64,000 nt of DNA from Mammaliicoccus vitulinus (GTDB lineage: Bacteria; Bacillota; Bacilli; Staphylococcales; Staphylococcaceae). Numbering within the stretch: position 1 is the stretch's first letter; each line of letters opens with the position of its first letter. Below are positions 18,307-29,112 of this stretch, one piece after another. The notes below the pieces were generated by a model. It had not been told where the DNA came from. It ran no database searches and saw only the letters and a program-made list of their open reading frames with translations. A program made the position numbers and the translations under genes. The stretch spans positions 1,891,069 to 1,955,068 of the forward strand of contig NZ_CP118974.1 of assembly GCF_029024305.1 (NCBI RefSeq), given 5' to 3'.

Positions 18307-19659
18307 CTATCCTATTTGTATACGTTCTTTTGGATAGTGGAATTTATCTGGTGTGGACTTACCACCAAGCATTACGATGAAACATAGTAAGCCTACTCGA
18401 CCTATGAACATAAGTATCATAATGACGACTTTAGATCCTAATTGTAAACTATCTGTAATCCCCATGGATAATCCACATGTACCAAATGCCGACATTGTTT
18501 CAAAGAATATTGATAACAAATCGTGCTTACCGTCTTCAAATCTCACAACTGTTAATACACCTACGAATGTAATCGCTAATGCTAATGAAATAACCGCAAA
18601 TGATCTTTGGATATCTATTGGGTGTATTTCTCTATTAAATGCTTTTATCGTCGTCCGACCATTACTAAAATTCACTAAATAAAGTATAAGTATCATAAAC
18701 GTTGTTGTTCTTATACCGCCACCTACTGAACTTGGTGATGACCCTATAAACATCAAACCACCTAAGAAGAAATTCGTAGCTTCAGAAAATTGGCTGAGAT
18801 CTATTGTTGAGAGTCCTGCACTTCGTGTTGAAGATGATTGGAACATGGCATAGAATATTGCTTTATGCCATGAAACATCTTTAAATGCATTTGAAAACTC
18901 GAATAAATAAATCACAATTGTACCTAATAAAAATAAGAACAAATATGTCGCGCTTGCAATTTTAGTAAATAATGAAAATCTAAAATTAGGTATCGTATTT
19001 CGCATATACGTTTTGACTTCTATTAACACTGGAAAGCCGATAGCACCTAACATAATGAGCAACATAATAATTGTTTGTACGAAATAATCATTCGCATAAG
19101 GTGCAAGTGATTCTCCAGTAATATCTAAGCCACCATTTGTTGTTGCAGACACTGAAGCAAAAATCCCGTGATGTATCGCTTCTTTAACTGATCCTATATC
19201 TTTATAAAAATAAAAAGATAATAATATCGCACCTATTACTTCAATCATTAATATTGTTCTAACAATGTCTAAGATTAATTTAACAACACCGTTCATAGCA
19301 TTAGAATTACTATCAAGCATAATGAGTTGTCGTTCTCTTAATCCGATGTGCTTTCCTAATATCACCCACAATAAAGTACCAATTGCCATGACACCGATAC
19401 CGCCAATATTAAGAATGATAAGTATGATAGCCTGACCGAACATTGTAAAAGTATCTTCAATAATAACTGGCGTAAGCCCTGTTACACTTACACCTGATAC
19501 CGCAACAAATAATGTATCTACTGGTGCAATCTTCACACCAGGTTTAATGACATAAGGTAAATTCAATAATAAAAAGGCGACAATGATTGCACCCAAATAA
19601 TATAATACAATACCTTGTTGCGGCGTCATTTTTTGAAAAAAGTATTTTATAATGGACAC
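18307..19659 (-). CDS. KtrB/KtrD-family potassium uptake channel subunit
   Basis: The membrane subunit of a Ktr potassium system; it works with a cytoplasmic gating ring (KtrA/KtrC) that is not in this window. The 450 residues form four repeated M1-P-M2 units with selectivity-filter segments such as SVTGLTPV (55-62), SATTNGGLD, SSTRSAGLSTID and FGTCGLSMGI. In staphylococci the copy at this locus next to the HtrA-like gene is, from memory, the one called KtrD. GTG start with AGAGGTG upstream. It begins 16 bases after the protease gene ends, so the two may be cotranscribed. Confidence 0.92.
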   Translation of the reverse strand: MSIIKYFFQKMTPQQGIVLYYLGAIIVAFLLLNLPYVIKPGVKIAPVDTLFVAVSGVSVTGLTPVIIEDTFTMFGQAIILIILNIGGIGVMAIGTLLWVILGKHIGLRERQLIMLDSNSNAMNGVVKLILDIVRTILMIEVIGAILLSFYFYKDIGSVKEAIHHGIFASVSATTNGGLDITGESLAPYANDYFVQTIIMLLIMLGAIGFPVLIEVKTYMRNTIPNFRFSLFTKIASATYLFLFLLGTIVIYLFEFSNAFKDVSWHKAIFYAMFQSSSTRSAGLSTIDLSQFSEATNFFLGGLMFIGSSPSSVGGGIRTTTFMILILYLVNFSNGRTTIKAFNREIHPIDIQRSFAVISLALAITFVGVLTVVRFEDGKHDLLSIFFETMSAFGTCGLSMGITDSLQLGSKVVIMILMFIGRVGLLCFIVMLGGKSTPDKFHYPKERIQIG

Positions 19660-19675
19660 AAATTGTCACCTCTAT

Positions 19676-21352
19676 TTATTTCAACGTTAATGTTTTCGTT
19701 ATTTCTTTACCATTTCTAATAAGTTTCAAGTTAACTTTCTCACCTATTTTATGATTATTATATAATTCTTTTCTAAATTCAAGATTATTTTCGATTTTTG
19801 TATCTTCAATGCCGACAATTACATCGTTAAACTCTATTCCTGCTTTATCAGCATTACCATCTTTAGTAACCCCAGCAATAACCATTCCTGATTTATATTT
19901 GCCAGGTAAAGATATTTGAGATTTTTCATTAGAACCTAATTTAGTATAATTTTGAGCCATTATACCCAGTTCTGGACGCTTAATTTTACCGTCTTTTTCT
20001 AATTTATTAATGTAGTCTGCTGATTCGTTTGACGGTATAGCAAATGCCATGCCTTCAACATTTGGCATATCTATTTTCAAGGATACAATGCCAATTAAAT
20101 TGCCTTGGGAATCTAAAATTGGTCCACCTGAATTACCAGGATTGACTGCTGCATCTGTTTGAATCGCTTTAATTTCCCAATCATACTCGTCATCACCATT
20201 AAAATCAACAGGTACTTTTCTATTCAAACCGGAAACAACACCAGTTGAAATACTATTTTGGAATTCTGGTCCTAGTGGACTCCCAATGACGATTGCTGTT
20301 TCACCTAAAATTAAATTATCGGAGTCTTCAAATTTAATAGGGTTAAATTTAGCATCCTTTTCAATTGGAACAGTTACGACGGCTATGTCAGACCATTGAT
20401 CAGTACCTACCACTTTACCATCGTATTTTTTATCATTAGCTGTCGTAATAATTGGCTTTTTATCATTTGAAACAACATGTGCGTTTGTTACTATGTATGC
20501 TTTATCATCTTCAACTTTATAAATGACGCCTGAACCGACGCCACTATTTTCTTCTTTTTTCTTTTGTGAAGCTTCCCTTTTGCTAGATATATCAGAATCC
20601 TCATGAGAAACACCAACTACTGAACTCTTAGATTTCTCTACCGCTTCCATCACATTTGTAATCGGTTTTTGGAAACCTTTTTGAGATTGCTTTTCTTCGA
20701 TTGTTTTTCGACCTTCATTAGGCGGATTCACATTTTGAAAAATGCTCCATACTAAAATGAAGATTAATATGATAGCTAATATAATCGCAATAATCGGCCA
20801 ATGTTTTTCAACTTTAGATAATATCGTATTTATAAAGTTATTCTTGTTTTGAGATTTTACTTCTACCTTTTCATCATGTATTGCACCGAGTTGTTTATTA
20901 GTTTCAAAGTCATTATCTTTAACAAGTTGTTTATCAACTTCATCTTGACTTTGATTGTCTACTTTTTTATATTCAATATTTTGTGAATCTTCATCACTAT
21001 CAGCATTAGAAATATCTTTATCTAAATCAGGTTGTATATTGTTTTCATGCTCAATGCTGTCTTTATGTGAATCAGTTAATCTATCGTCATCCAAATCTAT
21101 CGTTGGATGTGATTTGGACTCTTCTTCTTGTTTTTTTATTTCTTCTTTAGTTAATTTTTCAATACGTGCTTTTTGCATATTTTCTCTCACACGTAACTCA
21201 TTTTTCTTCTGTAGTTCTAACTCGTTAGCTTTTTTAATCTCATCCTCTTGTCTCTTTTGTTCGATTCTTTTTTCACGCTCTTCATTATGAAAAAATTCAC
21301 GTCGCTGTCTCTTATATTCATTTCTAGGAATGACATGCTTTTTTCGTGACAT
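19676..21352 (-). CDS. HtrA-like membrane serine protease
   Basis: A DegP/HtrA-type protease of 558 residues. An unusually long, highly charged cytoplasmic N-terminus (1-184; rich in K, E, R then D, S, with coiled-coil propensity at 15-80) precedes one membrane span (185-205). The extracellular protease domain has the full triad, His292 (TNAHVV), Asp322 (SDIAVV) and Ser408 (GNSGGP). A C-terminal PDZ domain (about 450-555) ends in GKEITKTLTLK. It would degrade misfolded proteins outside the membrane. GAGGAGG lies before the ATG. The long acidic/basic N-terminus is shared with the larger staphylococcal HtrA paralogue but differs from the short-type HtrA. Confidence 0.92.
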   Translation of the reverse strand: MSRKKHVIPRNEYKRQRREFFHNEEREKRIEQKRQEDEIKKANELELQKKNELRVRENMQKARIEKLTKEEIKKQEEESKSHPTIDLDDDRLTDSHKDSIEHENNIQPDLDKDISNADSDEDSQNIEYKKVDNQSQDEVDKQLVKDNDFETNKQLGAIHDEKVEVKSQNKNNFINTILSKVEKHWPIIAIILAIILIFILVWSIFQNVNPPNEGRKTIEEKQSQKGFQKPITNVMEAVEKSKSSVVGVSHEDSDISSKREASQKKKEENSGVGSGVIYKVEDDKAYIVTNAHVVSNDKKPIITTANDKKYDGKVVGTDQWSDIAVVTVPIEKDAKFNPIKFEDSDNLILGETAIVIGSPLGPEFQNSISTGVVSGLNRKVPVDFNGDDEYDWEIKAIQTDAAVNPGNSGGPILDSQGNLIGIVSLKIDMPNVEGMAFAIPSNESADYINKLEKDGKIKRPELGIMAQNYTKLGSNEKSQISLPGKYKSGMVIAGVTKDGNADKAGIEFNDVIVGIEDTKIENNLEFRKELYNNHKIGEKVNLKLIRNGKEITKTLTLK

Positions 21353-21555
21353 TTATTGCCCTCCTCAATCTAAAATCTTAATGTTTCTATTATGCCATAT
21401 AATATTAAAATTATTAACATAAAACCATTGTATATCTCTACATTATACACCTATTTTTACATATATTTACGTTTTAGTTTAATTACTTAAAAAACCATGA
21501 ATATTGAACTTCACAATGTAATTTAGAAATGTATTTTTACGCTACTATATACAAA

Positions 21556-21592
21556 AAGCTGTCGACAAAGTTTTGAACTTTGTCGACAGCTT
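21556..21592 (-). terminator. terC terminator
   Basis: Perfect 15-bp stem AAGCTGTCGACAAAG and complement with a 7-base loop just after the terC stop; the - strand continues into T-rich sequence. Confidence 0.85.
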
Positions 21593-21605
21593 ATATCTTC
21601 TTTAT

Positions 21606-22427
21606 TTACTCATTTGTTTTTTTATTGTTACGAACTGATGTTATCCAACCTATTACAACTAACAATAATAATACACTCCAGAATATGGATTGCCATAATA
21701 TACCGTGTGGGAATTCATGTGGCAATACGCCAATTTCATCATGTGCTAGGACGATAACGAATAATTTGATACCTACCCAACCTACAATAGCAAATGCTGC
21801 TGCTTCTAGATTTGGATATTTATTTAATAATTCAACAAAGTAAGTTGCTGCGAATCTCATAATGATTACACCAATCATACCACCTACGAACATAACAGAA
21901 AATTGACCTGCGTCCATTCCACCAAAGTGAACGCCTACTGCTGGTAATGTAACAGCTATTGCAAAAGCCGCTAACATTGAATCGATCGCAAATGCTATAT
22001 CTGCAAATTCGACTTTTAATACAGTCATCCAGAAATCCTTTTTCAATTTATGATGACCTTCTTCATCTGTAGGGTATTCAGAATCTGAAAATTCTTCTTT
22101 TCCTTCGATATCATCTGGTGTCTCAATTGGCTTGTCTTTATGTTTCTTGAAGTCTATTAAATTTTTAACAGACATATAAATTAAGTATAATGCTCCTGCT
22201 GCTTGTATTGGCCAGAAGTTAGCTAAGAAACTAATTAAGAACAGTGACATGAAACGGAACACGAAAGCACCTAATAAACCATAGAAAAGTGCTTTTTTCC
22301 TTAAATCTTCTGGTAAATGTTTAACCATTACCGCCATTACAACAGCATTATCTGCTGCTAATAGTCCTTCTAGAAAAATCAATACGATTAATACCCAACC
22401 GTAACTTAAAAATAAACTCGGATCCAT
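21606..22427 (-). CDS. TerC family membrane protein (probable manganese exporter)
   Basis: A 273-residue TerC-type protein with seven to nine spans and the intramembrane acidic motifs EGLLAADNAVV and EFADIAFAIDSMLAAF, conserved metal-handling aspartates of this family. A hydrophilic loop (residues 105-135) is rich in D, E and H. Bacillus relatives (MeeF/MeeY, formerly YkoY/YceF) export manganese and serve exoenzyme metalation. The gene is preceded by a yybP-ykoY manganese riboswitch, which supports this role. The open frame extends to 22463, but GGAGAG lies 8 bases before ATG 22427, which I use. Confidence 0.9.
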   Translation of the reverse strand: MDPSLFLSYGWVLIVLIFLEGLLAADNAVVMAVMVKHLPEDLRKKALFYGLLGAFVFRFMSLFLISFLANFWPIQAAGALYLIYMSVKNLIDFKKHKDKPIETPDDIEGKEEFSDSEYPTDEEGHHKLKKDFWMTVLKVEFADIAFAIDSMLAAFAIAVTLPAVGVHFGGMDAGQFSVMFVGGMIGVIIMRFAATYFVELLNKYPNLEAAAFAIVGWVGIKLFVIVLAHDEIGVLPHEFPHGILWQSIFWSVLLLLVVIGWITSVRNNKKTNE

Positions 22428-22464
22428 CTTTTTCACTCTCCATTTTCTTCTAATAAAAAACAAA

Positions 22465-22608
22465 AGAGACCATGCCTAATTAAAGGCAAAGGTCTCACTT
22501 AACATTTATAATATGTCCATATTACCGGAAGCTTCCACTTCGTAATGACGATAATATGCTAGAATTTTTAAGTTCTCAAGTTACTCCCCTTCGACAAAGT
22601 CGTAGGTC
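22465..22608 (-). promoter_or_regulatory. yybP-ykoY manganese riboswitch controlling terC
   Basis: Read on the - strand, the leader has the two diagnostic conserved strings: GAAGGGGAGTAAC near 22596-22580 and GAGACCTTTGCC near 22496-22485, joined by two helical arms. The 3' string can instead pair within GAGACCTTTGCC..GGCATGGTCTC (22496-22465), a terminator followed by TTTTG, so metal binding to the aptamer would release transcription into terC. This matches the known class in front of ykoY/terC-type genes. Confidence 0.9.
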
Positions 22609-22647
22609 TATTTAGTTGTATTTTGTTATTATACAATGTTTTGTGAA

Positions 22648-24210
22648 TTATAACAAACTATATAATTTGATTTCTGGGAATTTATCTTCAAACCATCTCG
22701 TTGCAAATTCATTTTCAAACAAGAACACATATTCGTCATAGCGATCTTTCACTAAAATAGATCTGCTTGAATTCATATTGTCCGTTATCTCTTTTTCATT
22801 TTCAATCCATCTTGCTATTTTCTTGCCGACTTGTTCCATTACAACATCAACGTTATATTCATTTTTCATACGATGTTCAAATACTTCAAATTGTAATTGT
22901 CCTACAGCTCCAAGTAAAATTTGATTAGTATGAAGTGTTCTATAAAGTTGTATAGCACCTTCTTGAACTAATTGTTCAATTCCTTTATGGAAGTGTTTTT
23001 GCTTCATCACGTTTTTAGCGCTAACTTTCATAAATATTTCAGGTGTAAACTGTGGTAATGTTTCGAAATGGAATTTTTGATTACCTCCAACAAGTGTATC
23101 GCCTATTTGATAGTTTCCTGTATCATATAAACCGATAATATCACCACTTACTGCATGATTGACCGTTTGAGTGTCATCAGCCATAAATGTAGTTGAACGC
23201 GTAATCTTTTGCTTTTTCTTATTTCTTTGAAGGGTCACATCCATACCTCTTTCAAATGCACCACTTACAATCCTCATAAACGCAATTCTATCTCTATGTC
23301 TTGGATCCATATTTGCTTGTATCTTAAAGATAAATCCAGAGAAATCTTGATCAAATGGATCAACAACGTCTCCTTCTTCTGTTTTACGACCACTTGGCAT
23401 TGGCGCATAATCTACATATGCATTCAAAAAGTTTTGAACACCGAAGTTCGCTAAAGCTGATCCAAAGAATACTGGTGTAAGTTCTCCAGCTAATAACATT
23501 TCTTCATCAAATTGCTCTCCAACTTCATCAACCAACATTAATTCATCAATTGCTTGTTCAAACTGTGAGTCATTTTTGATTGGGTGATCTTCTTCTAGTT
23601 CGTAATCTTCATTTAAATGCAAAATATTTTCTTCGTCTCTAAATGGTTCAATCGTCTTTTCCGCTCTATCAATTATGCCGAAAAAGTTTTGTCCCATTCC
23701 AACTGGCCAGTTCATCGGGTAAGTTTCTATTTCTAAAGTTTTTTCAATCTCTTCTAATAATTCAAAAGGCTCTTTACCCATACGGTCTAATTTATTAATA
23801 AACGTAAAGATAGGTATACCTCTCATTTTACACACTTTAAATAACTTTAATGTTTGTGGCTCTATCCCTTTCGCACAGTCAATCACCATAACTGCACTAT
23901 CGACAGCCATTAACGTTCTATAAGTATCTTCAGAGAAATCTTCATGTCCTGGTGTATCTAAAATATTAATATTATAGTTATCATAATCAAATTGCATAAC
24001 TGAACTTGTTACAGAAATACCACGTTCTTGTTCCACTTTCATCCAGTCACTTGTTGCAAATTTTCCACTTTTCTTCCCTTTTACAGTACCAGCTTGTCTA
24101 ATTGCTCCACCAAAAAGTAATAACTTCTCAGTTAAAGTTGTTTTACCGGCATCTGGATGGGATATTATCGCAAATGTTTTTCTACTCTCTACTTCTTGTT
24201 TAATCGTCAC
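22648..24210 (-). CDS. prfC: Peptide chain release factor 3
   Basis: RF3 is the GTPase that recycles RF1/RF2 from the ribosome after termination. The 520-residue protein shows the full G-domain: [10 protein letters not shown], the switch region with [20 protein letters not shown] and NKLD, followed by EF-G-like domains II and III. The start is GTG at 24210, 9 bases after AAGGAG; an ATG between them is out of frame. It lies downstream of murE and the small YueH-like gene, probably as one transcript. Confidence 0.96.
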   Translation of the reverse strand: MTIKQEVESRKTFAIISHPDAGKTTLTEKLLLFGGAIRQAGTVKGKKSGKFATSDWMKVEQERGISVTSSVMQFDYDNYNINILDTPGHEDFSEDTYRTLMAVDSAVMVIDCAKGIEPQTLKLFKVCKMRGIPIFTFINKLDRMGKEPFELLEEIEKTLEIETYPMNWPVGMGQNFFGIIDRAEKTIEPFRDEENILHLNEDYELEEDHPIKNDSQFEQAIDELMLVDEVGEQFDEEMLLAGELTPVFFGSALANFGVQNFLNAYVDYAPMPSGRKTEEGDVVDPFDQDFSGFIFKIQANMDPRHRDRIAFMRIVSGAFERGMDVTLQRNKKKQKITRSTTFMADDTQTVNHAVSGDIIGLYDTGNYQIGDTLVGGNQKFHFETLPQFTPEIFMKVSAKNVMKQKHFHKGIEQLVQEGAIQLYRTLHTNQILLGAVGQLQFEVFEHRMKNEYNVDVVMEQVGKKIARWIENEKEITDNMNSSRSILVKDRYDEYVFLFENEFATRWFEDKFPEIKLYSLL

Positions 24211-24223
24211 GATTCATTTCTCC

Positions 24224-24463
24224 TTATAATTCGGATGTCCATTGGCTTATTCTATTCGCTAATTCATTCGCTTCGTCTTCATCAAGTACATTAAATAAAT
24301 GCAAATACAAATGTTCAATTAAAGATTCTCCGTATAAATCATAATCTACTTCTATAGACCAAAATAAATCCGGAATAGAAATCACAAAATATTCTTCTTT
24401 TTTATTTTCATATATAAAAACTTTACAGTTTAAGTTTTGCGAATGATTTTCTCTAATCTTCAC
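24224..24463 (-). CDS. YueH-like small protein
   Basis: A protein of about 79 residues resembling the YueH family of Bacillus (unknown function), with an [21 protein letters not shown] strand region and a helical C-terminus with [13 protein letters not shown] longer reading starts at ATG 24487, but ACGGAGG lies inside it and is 8 bases before the GTG at 24463, so that GTG is the likelier start. It overlaps the end of murE by 11 bases, hence translational coupling. Function unknown; family assignment from memory, moderate. Confidence 0.65.
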   Translation of the reverse strand: MKIRENHSQNLNCKVFIYENKKEEYFVISIPDLFWSIEVDYDLYGESLIEHLYLHLFNVLDEDEANELANRISQWTSEL

Positions 24464-25937
24464 TTGGCTTTCCTCCGTATTTTTCATATGCCGCCTCTAG
24501 ACCAATTAAATCGTCTCTGTGAGGCACTTTTATATGACCAGGCATAATTTGATAAGGTTCTCTACCTTTTGAAGCAAGTACAACCGTATCACCTGGTTCA
24601 GAAATTTCAATTGCATGTTTAATGCCTTCTGCTCTATCTTCAAATTCTACATAATTATTGTGTGTCGCTCCTTTAGCTAATTCTGCTGTTAACATTTTCG
24701 GGTCATCATTTGCAGGATTATCTGGTGTAAATATGACATAATCCGCTCGACAACTTATTTTACCCATTTCTGGCGTTTTTGTTAAGTCTCTTTCGCCAGC
24801 CATGCCAACTAAAAATATAAGTTTTTGTTTAACGAATGGTTTAACAGCATCAATTAATTTATCCATACCATCTGGTGTATGGGCATAATCGATAATTAAA
24901 TCAATCGGAAGATTTCTGTCTAACACTTCTAAACGGCCTTCAACAGCCGGCATATTTATTACAGCTTTCGTAATATCGTCTAATTCATATCCTTGAACCC
25001 ATAAACCTAAAATACTTGCTAGTAAATTAAGTACATTAAATTTACCTAAATAAGGTGAATGTACTTCATATTCTCCAAAAGATGTTACAAGGGTAAATTC
25101 TACGCCTCTAATAGATTCACGAATATTTTTAGCCATGAAATCTGCTTCATTATCAATACCATATGTAAAAATTTCAAATGGCGTCACTGGTATTAATTCT
25201 TTAGAGAATTTATCGTCTGCATTTAGTATAACAAATTTATCTTTTCTATAATCTTGTCCTAATTGACTAAATAATAATGATTTAGCATATCCATAAGCTT
25301 CCATAGTACCATGAAAATCTAAATGATCTTGCGTTAAATTAGAAAAAATTGCGATATCAAACTCTAAACCTCTTAATCTACCTATGACTAAGCCATGACT
25401 TGAAACTTCAAATGTCATACTTTTACATTCTTGGTTTACAGCTTCTACTATATGCTTAGTTAAAGTAACCGTTTCTGGTGTCGTGTTCACACCTTTAGTA
25501 ACTTTCTCATTAACTTGAAATCCATTTGTGCCTAAATAAGCACTTCCTTTTCCTAGACCTCTCGTTAAATGGTGAATCATAGTAGCGATAGTCGTTTTAC
25601 CATTTGTTCCAGTCACGCCAATCGTTGTTAATTTTTGACTTGGAAAATCGTACAATACATGACTGAACATACTCGCTACTTTCAATGTATCTTTAACAAC
25701 TATTAACAATACATTGTCAGTAAGTTCTAAATACTTCTCACTTACTACAACTGTACAACCTTGCTCAACAACATTCGGTATAAATTTATGGCTATCAACT
25801 GTATATCCTTGAGAAGCAACAAAGATAGAGCCTTCAGATGCATGTCTTGAATCTGTCGTAATGTCTACTACTTCTTGATCTACATTACCATAAGTTTTTT
25901 TTATTTTAATTTTATTTAATAACGTCTTAACGTTCAT
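24453..25937 (-). CDS. murE: UDP-MurNAc-tripeptide L-lysine ligase MurE
   Basis: MurE adds the third amino acid of the peptidoglycan stem peptide in the cytoplasm. The ATP site [14 protein letters not shown] and the carbamylated-lysine region are present. The amino-acid-specificity motif reads DNPANDDP rather than the DNPR of diaminopimelate-adding enzymes, so it adds L-lysine, as in staphylococci. The start used is ATG 25937, 9 bases after AAAGGAG (494 residues); the frame is open 13 codons further up, but without a ribosome-binding site. First gene of a likely murE-yueH-prfC run. Confidence 0.96.
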   Translation of the reverse strand: MNVKTLLNKIKIKKTYGNVDQEVVDITTDSRHASEGSIFVASQGYTVDSHKFIPNVVEQGCTVVVSEKYLELTDNVLLIVVKDTLKVASMFSHVLYDFPSQKLTTIGVTGTNGKTTIATMIHHLTRGLGKGSAYLGTNGFQVNEKVTKGVNTTPETVTLTKHIVEAVNQECKSMTFEVSSHGLVIGRLRGLEFDIAIFSNLTQDHLDFHGTMEAYGYAKSLLFSQLGQDYRKDKFVILNADDKFSKELIPVTPFEIFTYGIDNEADFMAKNIRESIRGVEFTLVTSFGEYEVHSPYLGKFNVLNLLASILGLWVQGYELDDITKAVINMPAVEGRLEVLDRNLPIDLIIDYAHTPDGMDKLIDAVKPFVKQKLIFLVGMAGERDLTKTPEMGKISCRADYVIFTPDNPANDDPKMLTAELAKGATHNNYVEFEDRAEGIKHAIEISEPGDTVVLASKGREPYQIMPGHIKVPHRDDLIGLEAAYEKYGGKPSED

Positions 25938-26439
25938 CGTTATTTCTCCTTTATTTTCAATAGGTTTATTATACACTTTCTTATTATGATTTTATAGCTT
26001 TGACTACATGTATAAACAAATGTAGGATGTTAAGAGGCTCTGAAGTTTTCGATATTTATATAAATTGGATTATTTATTTCCTTCATTTTATTATTAATTA
26101 TAAATATAACGGGTATGTATACATAAAGGAAAGATGAATTTCTTCATATGAGCCTATTACCTCTATTTAAAAGTGACAATTTGCCGATGTTTATTGACAT
26201 TTTTATTGATAACAGAATAGAATTCATTCATAATAACAAAAATATTATGGGACATTATAAAGAATCATCAAATAGATTCTAATATTCCGACATAAACAGT
26301 TATAAAAATATTAATTACAACATTGAAATAGTTTAAAGATTTTATATGTTTTTTGTAATGATATGCGATATCTTTTCACAAAACAGGGAAAATGCGTTAA
26401 ACTATCATAGAATTTAAATACAAATACGGAGTGTGGCTA
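25938..26439. other. Gene-poor intergenic region upstream of murE and ugtP
   Basis: About 500 AT-rich bases between divergent genes; it must hold both promoters. I see a perfect 12-base palindrome TATGTATACATA at 26114-26125 and a weak 44-codon frame at 26148-26282, but no hairpin terminator or riboswitch-like leader. Confidence 0.6.
26148..26282 (+). CDS. Possible small ORF, 44 aa
   Basis: An ATG-to-TAA frame beginning MSLLPLFKSDNLPMFIDIF in the murE-ugtP intergenic region. The nearest purine-rich stretch (AAAGGAAAG) is about 14 bases upstream, too far for a normal ribosome-binding site. No family recognised. It could be a remnant, a leader peptide or chance. Confidence 0.2.
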   Translation: MSLLPLFKSDNLPMFIDIFIDNRIEFIHNNKNIMGHYKESSNRF

Positions 26440-27615
26440 ATGGTTTCTCAAAACAAAAAATTATTGATTATTACTGGTTCTTTCGGTAACGGTCACTTAC
26501 AAGTAACTAATAGTATTGTGAAACAATTTGGTGAAATGAATTTAAATCATTTGACTGTAATAGAGCATGATTTGTTTTTGGAAGCACACCCTATTATGAC
26601 TTCAATTGCGAAACAGTGGTATATAAACAGCTTTAAATACTTTAGAAATATGTATAAATTTTTCTACTATAGTAGACCAGAACAAATTGATAAATGTATC
26701 TATAAGTACTATGGACTGAATAAATTATTAAATTTACTTATAAAAGAAAAGCCAGACTTAATACTGCTAACTTTCCCAACACCGGTTGTGTCTGTATTAA
26801 CAGAACAGTTTAATTTAAATATACCAATTGCTACAGTTATGACAGACTATCGTTTACACAAGAACTGGGTAACTCCACACTCAAATCGTTATTATGTCGC
26901 GACTAAAGATTTAAAAAATGAGATGCAATCGATTGGAATTGAACGTGAAGATATAAAAGTAACAGGTATTCCAATTTCAAAACAGTTCGAAGAGCCACTT
27001 GATCGATATCATTGGTTGAGTAAACACAAATTAGATCCCGATAAAAAGGTTATTCTAATGTCTGCAGGTGCGTTTGGTGTGTCTACTGGCTTCTCTACTA
27101 TGATTAGTCAAATTGATATGCACGCTAAAGATGCTCAAGTTGTTATGATTTGTGGTAACAGTAAATCATTAAAAAATGAACTGAGAGAACATTTCAAAGA
27201 TAATAAGAACGTCTTAATTCTCGGCTACACTAAACATATGAATGAGTGGATGGCTTCAAGTCAACTTATGATCACTAAGCCAGGTGGTATTACGATTTCA
27301 GAAGCGTTTTCTAGACACTTACCACTTATATTCTTAAATCCTGCTCCAGGACAAGAATTGGAAAATGCCAATTATTTCGAACATAAAGGGTATGGAAAAA
27401 TAGCAAATTCGCCAGAAGAAGCAACTAAAATGGTTATTTCACTTACTAATCAACCGAATAAGTTAAAACAAATGACACATCTATTAGAAGAAAATTATAT
27501 TGAAAAATCAACAGAAAATATATGTAACGATTTACTATCATTATTAAGTGACTCACTTTCATATAATGAAGTTTACGGAAAGGTTCCTATGTATGCGAAA
27601 TACTTCATCAGGTAA
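26440..27615 (+). CDS. ugtP: Diglucosyldiacylglycerol synthase UgtP (YpfP)
   Basis: A processive glycosyltransferase of the MGDG-synthase type that uses UDP-glucose to make diglucosyl-diacylglycerol, the membrane anchor of lipoteichoic acid. The N-terminal [12 protein letters not shown] loop, the central GGPIP-like GIPISKQF region, and the C-terminal donor site [13 protein letters not shown] with LNPAPGQE are present. The ATG at 26440 gives 391 residues, the usual length; GGAGTG precedes it and the GTG at 26431 overlaps that site. ltaA begins 23 bases before this stop. Confidence 0.96.
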   Translation: MVSQNKKLLIITGSFGNGHLQVTNSIVKQFGEMNLNHLTVIEHDLFLEAHPIMTSIAKQWYINSFKYFRNMYKFFYYSRPEQIDKCIYKYYGLNKLLNLLIKEKPDLILLTFPTPVVSVLTEQFNLNIPIATVMTDYRLHKNWVTPHSNRYYVATKDLKNEMQSIGIEREDIKVTGIPISKQFEEPLDRYHWLSKHKLDPDKKVILMSAGAFGVSTGFSTMISQIDMHAKDAQVVMICGNSKSLKNELREHFKDNKNVLILGYTKHMNEWMASSQLMITKPGGITISEAFSRHLPLIFLNPAPGQELENANYFEHKGYGKIANSPEEATKMVISLTNQPNKLKQMTHLLEENYIEKSTENICNDLLSLLSDSLSYNEVYGKVPMYAKYFIR

Positions 27616-28789
27616 GACATTTTATAAAAAAGATTTTTGGATAATGCTAGTCATTTTATTTATGATGGAATTTGCTAGAGGTATGTACATCTTAAGCTAT
27701 TTACCTATTTTACCAACAACCGCTTCTAAAGTGACTGTTGGTATTACTTCGTTAGCAATATCATTACATTTCATAAGTGATGCATTGACAAACTTTGTTA
27801 TTGGCTTTCTTCTAAAAAGATTCGGTCCAACGATTATTTTAACTTGTGGCTTTATATTAGCTTTTTCTAGTTTAGCGTTAATTATATTTATACCATCACC
27901 AGTAATATTCATTATAAGTGCTATCTTATTAGGTATTGCTGTAAGTCCTATTTGGGTCATTATGCTTTCAAGCGTAGATGAAGCATCTCGAGGCAAACAG
28001 ATGGGATATGTTTATTTTAGTTGGTTAGTCGGCATGCTTTCAGGTATGATCTTTATGAACTTACTATTTAAACTACACCCAACCCGATTTACATTTATGA
28101 TGGCTCTTTGCGTATTAGTTGCTTGGATTTTATTCTATTTTGTTAAAGTTCAATTAACGAACTATGAAAGTAAGTCTGTAAAAAAACAATTCAAGGAAAT
28201 TATTCAAGTAACGAAACGTCATTTACTATTATTCCCAGGTATATTTTTACAAGGATCCGCAATTGGTATGCTTGTACCTATACTACCTACATATGCCACT
28301 AAACATATGGGTGTAACAACGTTAGAATACACGTTGATACTCATTGTCGGTGGTATAGGCTGTACAGTATCCATGCTGTTCTTTTCAAAGCTAATGGATA
28401 AGCACTCTAAAACATTTACACACGTCATTATTTTTGTCGGATTTTTAGCGTATAGTTCATTTATATTTGGACTAACATTATTAACACAATTATTTATCGT
28501 GCTGTTGATTGCTTTACTTATCGGTACAATATATGGATTACTCTTACCAGCTTGGAATACGTTTATGGCAGGTCATATTCATAATAGAGTACAAGAAGAA
28601 ACATGGGGCGTATTTAATAGTGTTCAAGGCTTTGGTACTATGATTGGTCCCGTTTTAGGCGGTATTATTTCTGAAGTATTTAGAGACGTTTATTATACAA
28701 TATATGCATCTAGTTTAATGTTTTTATTCTTAGCTTTATTCTATGGTACATTCTTTATTATTAATTATAAAAAGAAAAACTCAATATAA
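27593..28789 (+). CDS. ltaA: Glycolipid flippase LtaA
   Basis: A major-facilitator protein with 12 spans that moves diglucosyl-diacylglycerol from the inner to the outer leaflet for lipoteichoic acid assembly. The opening [20 protein letters not shown] and [27 protein letters not shown] are close to staphylococcal LtaA as I know it. The frame opens at 27548, but the ATG at 27593 has GGAAAGG 9 bases upstream inside ugtP and gives 398 residues, close to the known length. Overlap with ugtP couples the two. A hairpin terminator follows. Confidence 0.94.
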   Translation: MRNTSSGKTFYKKDFWIMLVILFMMEFARGMYILSYLPILPTTASKVTVGITSLAISLHFISDALTNFVIGFLLKRFGPTIILTCGFILAFSSLALIIFIPSPVIFIISAILLGIAVSPIWVIMLSSVDEASRGKQMGYVYFSWLVGMLSGMIFMNLLFKLHPTRFTFMMALCVLVAWILFYFVKVQLTNYESKSVKKQFKEIIQVTKRHLLLFPGIFLQGSAIGMLVPILPTYATKHMGVTTLEYTLILIVGGIGCTVSMLFFSKLMDKHSKTFTHVIIFVGFLAYSSFIFGLTLLTQLFIVLLIALLIGTIYGLLLPAWNTFMAGHIHNRVQEETWGVFNSVQGFGTMIGPVLGGIISEVFRDVYYTIYASSLMFLFLALFYGTFFIINYKKKNSI

Positions 28790-28815
28790 ACTAGTCCGGA
28801 GTCTCGGACATCAAT

Positions 28816-28855
28816 AAAGATCTCTTCATTAGGGTAATCCTAATGAAGAGATCTT
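28816..28855 (+). terminator. ltaA terminator
   Basis: Perfect 18-bp stem (AAAGATCTCTTCATTAGG and complement), 4-base loop, T-run. A sister hairpin with ATAT in place of ATCT lies at 61532-61573. Confidence 0.92.
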
Positions 28856-28868
28856 TTTTAAATCTTAC

Positions 28869-28961
28869 GATTTTGAAAGTGCATGCTTGCCTTATGAATA
28901 TGGTTCGAGCCTGTAGTCTCTCTCGCATACTATTCCCCCGGCGTCAGCACTTTGCAAAATC
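28869..28961 (+). repeat. Dispersed about-93-bp element, copy 1
   Basis: Begins GATTTTGAAAGTGCATGC and ends GTCAGCACTTTGCAAAATC, so the ends are imperfect inverted repeats; the middle holds CTCGAGCCTGTAGTCTCTC-like sequence. Other copies at 49231-49324 (inverted), 52875-52967 (same orientation) and 61415-61511 (inverted, degenerate). It stands 13 bases after the ltaA terminator. Confidence 0.92.
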
Positions 28962-28984
28962 GTGGAGAATATTATAGAGATTTT

Positions 28985-29112
28985 TGCTATTTATCATGTG
29001 GAGTCTGACTTGATAATTTCAACAGCTCTATTTATCATGTGAGCCCTGACTTGATAAATTCAACGGCTCTATTTATCATGTTGAGCCTGACTTGATAATT
29101 TCACAGGTTCTA
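28985..29112. repeat. Tandem 41-bp stem-loop repeat, three units
   Basis: TTATCATG recurs at 28991, 29032 and 29073, a 41-base period. Each unit holds the complementary arms TTTATCA and TGATAA(A) and the linker GGAGCCTGAC (variants GAGTCTGAC, GAGCCCTGAC). It lies between ltaA and the YjcG-like gene, just beyond the dispersed element. Confidence 0.93.

Noticed and set aside
26114-26125. TATGTATACATA palindrome as an operator
   Set aside because: Short AT-rich palindromes are common in this DNA, and no promoter elements frame it.
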